Positions 6,197 through 8,202 of a DNA stretch of 8,202 nucleotides are shown piece after piece (positions within the stretch are counted from its first letter, which is position 1; every line of letters begins with the position of its first letter). Origin of the DNA: Planctomycetota bacterium (lineage in GTDB: Bacteria > Planctomycetota > Planctomycetia > Pirellulales > Pirellulaceae); contig JAHWKS010000187.1 of assembly GCA_019347795.1 (NCBI GenBank), forward strand, positions 1-8,202. Direction: 5' to 3'. Made by a program: the position numbers and the translations under genes. The notes below the pieces were generated by a model that saw only the letters and a list, made by a program, of their open reading frames with translations, was not told where the DNA came from and searched no databases.

Positions 6197-6430
6197 CTAA
6201 CCTGCCTGGTCCTTCGCGGCCTTTCCCGCCTTGCAAAGCATTTCGCAGACTCGGGCCGCGAGGCTTTCCGGCGGAGAGCAGTCTTCGCAATCGCCGGTCA
6301 GCGGCACAAACGCGCGGCGATGAATCTCCAACTGCCGGCGGATCTCCCCGTCGCTGTTGACTGTTTCTTCGAAGCGAGTCGTCTCCTCCACTTCCAGGGC
6401 GCCGCAAAGGTATCCGAGATAGTCGTGCAT
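6197..6430 (-). CDS. Short anti-sigma-like protein encoded after the ECF sigma factor
   Basis: 77 residues from ATG 6430, with a GGGA Shine-Dalgarno 7 bases upstream. Its N-terminal two-thirds (YLGYLCGALEVEE, then a variable stretch, then GEIRRQLEIHRRAFVPL and PPESLAARV) follows the pattern of the cytosolic N-terminal domain of planctomycete anti-sigma factors: a helix ending in GALE, an acidic helix, RRQLE, and P-P-x-x-L-A-x-R. Those proteins normally continue into a membrane span; this one stops about 17 residues after AARV, with no hydrophobic segment. Five Cys in 77 residues (9, 48, 51, 62, 66), including a CEDC pair, suggest metal or redox sensitivity, though the canonical HxxxCxxC zinc anti-sigma motif is absent. 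The start is 19 bases after the sigma gene stop on the same strand, so the two form an operon. Role as a regulator of that sigma factor is inferred from position and pattern. Confidence 0.62.
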   Translation of the reverse strand: MHDYLGYLCGALEVEETTRFEETVNSDGEIRRQLEIHRRAFVPLTGDCEDCSPPESLAARVCEMLCKAGKAAKDQAG

Positions 6431-6449
6431 CGTTCGTTCCCGACGGAAT

Positions 6450-7079
6450 CTAATGTTTCACCCGCCACGCCGTGTTGAGCATGCCCAGCGCGGTGTTGAG
6501 ACGCGACTTCACCGTGCCCACGGGTATCTCGAGCACTTCGGCCGCCTCGCGATACTTCAATCCTTGAAAGTACACCAGAAGGACGACCGTCCGCAGGTGC
6601 TCCGGCAGGTCGTCCACGGCTCGCCGGGTCCAGTCTCTTCTTTCGGACGCCTCCAGTTGCTCGTACGGCGAAGGCGTTTCAGCCTCAAGCATCTCCAGCA
6701 GCGTCGTTCCCGTTTCGGCGTCGCCGCGCGAGCGCCGCTGTTCAAGGCTGGCGGCCTCGTGTCGTCCCTCACGGCGTATCTCGTCGATTGCCTGATTGGT
6801 GGCGATGCTGTAGAGCCACGGGCGGAACCGCCGCCCCTCGGTGTAGAGGTCCCGTTTTTGGTGGACTCGCGAGAACGCCCCCTGAAACGCCTCCTCCGCT
6901 AACTCGGCGTTTCGCAGGTAACGCAAAAGGTAATTGTAGAGCGGACGTTCATACCGATGCACGAGCGATTCAAACGCCCCGATGTCGTCATGGTTGCGGA
7001 ACCGCAGCATCAGCGCCTCGTCGCTCTCGTTCGAGAGAGACGCCGGAGCAGTCCGCGGCGTCTTCTGCACTTCGGGCAT
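6450..7079 (-). CDS. ECF-type RNA polymerase sigma factor
   Basis: 209 residues from ATG 7079. Region 2 covers about 33-104 (AFESLVHRYERPLYNYLLRY; AEEAFQGAFSRV; FRPWLYSIATNQAIDEIRR), then an acidic linker of about 45 residues, then region 4 at about 150-203 (DLPEHLRTVVLLVYFQGLKY; the helix-turn-helix AAEVLEIPVGTVKSRLN). There is no region 1.2 or 3, which defines the ECF group. It would direct RNA polymerase core to a specific regulon. ATG 7079 has AAGGAGG 13 bases upstream, a strong match at long spacing; an in-frame ATG at 7130 would add 17 residues but has no Shine-Dalgarno, and the AAGGAGG would then be inside the coding region. The anti-sigma-like gene follows directly. No convincing GGAAC/CGTC-type self-promoter was found upstream. 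Confidence 0.92.
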   Translation of the reverse strand: MPEVQKTPRTAPASLSNESDEALMLRFRNHDDIGAFESLVHRYERPLYNYLLRYLRNAELAEEAFQGAFSRVHQKRDLYTEGRRFRPWLYSIATNQAIDEIRREGRHEAASLEQRRSRGDAETGTTLLEMLEAETPSPYEQLEASERRDWTRRAVDDLPEHLRTVVLLVYFQGLKYREAAEVLEIPVGTVKSRLNTALGMLNTAWRVKH

Positions 7080-7092
7080 AACGGGAAATGCG

Positions 7093-7099
7093 CCTCCTT
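7093..7099 (-). promoter_or_regulatory. Shine-Dalgarno of the ECF sigma gene
   Basis: On the minus strand AAGGAGG ends 13 bases before ATG 7079. It is the strongest ribosome-binding match in the window and argues for the shorter start. Confidence 0.5.
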
Positions 7100-7337
7100 T
7101 CCCAGCAGCGTAGCGACTACCGATCACCATTTCAAACCACGACGCAAACCGCGGGCCAACGGCCCGTTCGCTCGCAGGGGAATCGCCGGTTCCTTGTGCG
7201 AAATGACGAACGAATGCGGAGGTCCAACCGTATTGTAAAGTCGGGGCGCCGCCGTCTCATCGCCAGTCGCCGTCTTCTTTTTCTTTCGTTCTGGCGCGGC
7301 TTTTTCTCATTGAGGACTTAGGATCCCGACTGCCGTT

Positions 7338-7351
7338 TTGGCGGCCGCCAA
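7338..7351. repeat. Perfect 14-base palindrome in the divergent sigma-sigma spacer
   Basis: TTGGCGGCCGCCAA reads the same on both strands. An outer imperfect pair TGCCG (7331-7335) and CGGCA (7356-7360) surrounds it, one base off centre. No T-run follows on either strand, so it is not an intrinsic terminator. Its place about 107 bases before the sigma start and 259 before the ECF start fits an operator for a dimeric regulator, but this is inference; in GC-rich DNA such a palindrome may also arise by chance. Confidence 0.4.
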
Positions 7352-7457
7352 GCGGCGGCAAAAAGTTTCGGGCGAACTGAACACTCGTTCGCCTTGTCCG
7401 TACTGAAGAGAGCCGCCCAAAACGCAGCAATCCCGCCCAGTAACAGGCCTCAGAATC

Positions 7458-8202
7458 ATGCAAAACAGCCACCATCATTTCCCCGGCGTCGAGTCGCCGG
7501 CGGAGGAGCTTTCGGTGCGTTTGGACCGCGCCTTCCGCGACGGCCAGTCCGTTGCGTCGTTGGCCGAAGCCCATGCGATCTCGGAAAGCCAGGCCCGCCG
7601 ATTGATCCGCCGCGCACGCCACGAGCGGATTCAGGAGCTGGACCTGGATCACATGGATAATCCGGCCGAGTTCAAACGAGCGGGCGCGGCGGAGAAGATC
7701 CTCGCCCCGACGCCGGCGCCGGAGCGCGCCGTGCGGAAGGCCCGCCGCCCCGAAGGACTGCCGGCGTATCTCGCGAGCCTTTATGAGACTCCGCTGCTCA
7801 GCCGGGAACAGGAGCGGCACATGTTTCGGAAGTACAACTACCTGAAGCACCGCGCCGCCGCGCTCCGCGATAAGCTGGACCCTGATCGGCCGAAGATGAA
7901 GGAGATGGACGAGATCGAATCGCTCCATCAGCAGGCGGTCGAGGTGAAGAACCACCTGATCCGCGCGAACCTGCGGCTGGTGGTGTCGATCGCCAAGAAG
8001 TACGTGAGCGATCACGACGCCCTGTTCGACCTCGTGAGCGAGGGGAACATGTCCCTCTACCGGGCGATCGAGAAGTTCGACTACTCGCTGGGGAACAAGT
8101 TCAGCACCTACGCCACCTGGGCGATCAAGAAGAATTACGCCCGGGCGTACAACAACCGCGTGCGTCAGGAGGCCCGCTTCCGCACGAGCCACGACGAGGC
8201 CC
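7458..8202 (+). CDS. Planctomycete-type RpoD/SigA-related sigma-70 factor, N-terminal part (3' end outside window)
   Basis: The frame runs from ATG 7458 to the window end with no stop: 248 residues are visible. An in-frame TGA at 7404 and no other start codon between fix ATG 7458; only a weak CAGG precedes it. Residues about 27-60 (DGQSVASLAEAHAISESQAR, then RLIRRARHERI) form a helix-turn-helix-like extension typical of this planctomycete sigma group. A Pro/Arg linker follows, then region 1.2 at about 99-130 (LPAYLASLYETPLLSREQER), a charged non-conserved segment (about 131-158), and region 2 at about 160-242: NLRLVVSIAKKYV, DLVSEGNMSLYRAIEKFDY, GNKFSTYATWAIKKN. Regions 3 and 4 should follow beyond the window. 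It binds core RNA polymerase and recognises -10 elements. Whether it is the primary sigma or a paralogue is not decidable here; planctomycetes often carry several. Confidence 0.9.
   Translation, partial: MQNSHHHFPGVESPAEELSVRLDRAFRDGQSVASLAEAHAISESQARRLIRRARHERIQELDLDHMDNPAEFKRAGAAEKILAPTPAPERAVRKARRPEGLPAYLASLYETPLLSREQERHMFRKYNYLKHRAAALRDKLDPDRPKMKEMDEIESLHQQAVEVKNHLIRANLRLVVSIAKKYVSDHDALFDLVSEGNMSLYRAIEKFDYSLGNKFSTYATWAIKKNYARAYNNRVRQEARFRTSHDEA

Larger units (their letters stand above)
7080..7457. other. Divergent intergenic region between the two sigma factor genes
   Basis: 378 bases with no credible gene; short open frames here lack ribosome sites and recognisable products. It holds: a perfect hairpin CGGGCC-AAC-GGCCCG at 7152-7166, in the probable leader of the ECF gene; a minus-strand TACAAT (7237-7232) that could be its -10, without a clear -35; a pyrimidine-rich run at about 7272-7291; an inverted pair CGCCAG (7261-7266) and CTGGCG (7291-7296) followed by TTTTT; a plus-strand TAGGAT at 7319-7324 with no good -35; and the palindrome described separately at 7338-7351. 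Promoters for both sigma genes must lie here or nearby, but none is assigned with confidence. Confidence 0.5.

Noticed and set aside
6185..6221. 11-base direct repeat CCTTCGCGGCC at 6185-6195 and 6211-6221
   Set aside because: Only two copies of a GC-rich word, one in a gene end and one in the gap; no target-site or array structure.
5880..6407. A minus-strand frame that might continue the short anti-sigma-like protein after a frameshift
   Set aside because: Its translation is Arg/Gly-rich without a membrane span or anti-sigma features, so it does not look like a lost C-terminus.
7024..7037. Hairpin CTCTCG-TT-CGAGAG
   Set aside because: It lies inside the ECF sigma coding sequence (SLSNES region) and is explained by Ser/Glu codons; no regulatory context.
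7184..7196. GGAACC on the minus strand upstream of the ECF sigma gene, resembling an ECF -35 element
   Set aside because: No CGTC-like -10 occurs at 16-17 bases, so autoregulation by the ECF sigma is not supported.
7257..8192. A 311-residue minus-strand frame opposite the RpoD-related sigma gene
   Set aside because: The plus strand encodes unmistakable sigma regions 1.2 and 2; the reverse frame is a GC-driven shadow.

Overview
The window is high-GC, gene-dense bacterial DNA, most likely from Planctomycetota (Pirellulales-like). This is inferred from three things: a primary-type sigma factor with an N-terminal helix-turn-helix extension of the planctomycete kind, a secreted formylglycine-type sulfatase, and an ECF sigma factor followed by a short anti-sigma-like protein. 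No rRNA, tRNA, CRISPR array, IS element or phage gene was seen, and the content looks chromosomal.

Layout. (1) 2-2335 (+): the C-terminal 777 residues of a YhaN/SMC-like coiled-coil ATPase whose N-terminus lies outside the window. (2) 2344-3009 (-): an endonuclease III superfamily DNA glycosylase, convergent with the ATPase and interrupted at codon 27 by an in-frame TAG where relatives are expected to have a conserved Glu. The two genes are different kinds of DNA-repair protein. (3) 3258-3797 (+): a conserved cytoplasmic protein resembling DUF2617, with a TATAAT promoter element and a Shine-Dalgarno. (4) 3819-5645 (+): a secreted sulfatase with a C-terminal beta-rich module, 21 bases downstream and probably cotranscribed with (3). 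(5) 5892-6167 (+): a 91-residue single-pass membrane protein of unknown function. (6) 7079-6197 (-): an ECF sigma factor followed by a 77-residue Cys-rich anti-sigma-like protein. (7) 7458 to the window end (+): the N-terminal 248 residues of a planctomycete RpoD/SigA-related sigma factor, divergent from (6) across a 378-base spacer that contains a perfect 14-base palindrome.

How they fit together: the left third is DNA repair, the middle is sulfated-polysaccharide catabolism, and the right third is transcription control by two divergently transcribed sigma factors. I found no clear new defence or mobile system. The points most worth a second look are the amber codon in the glycosylase gene, the short cysteine-rich partner of the ECF sigma factor, and the palindromic spacer between the two sigma genes. 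Six of the seven stop codons visible at gene ends are TAG, which argues that TAG is a normal stop in this genome and not a reassigned codon.
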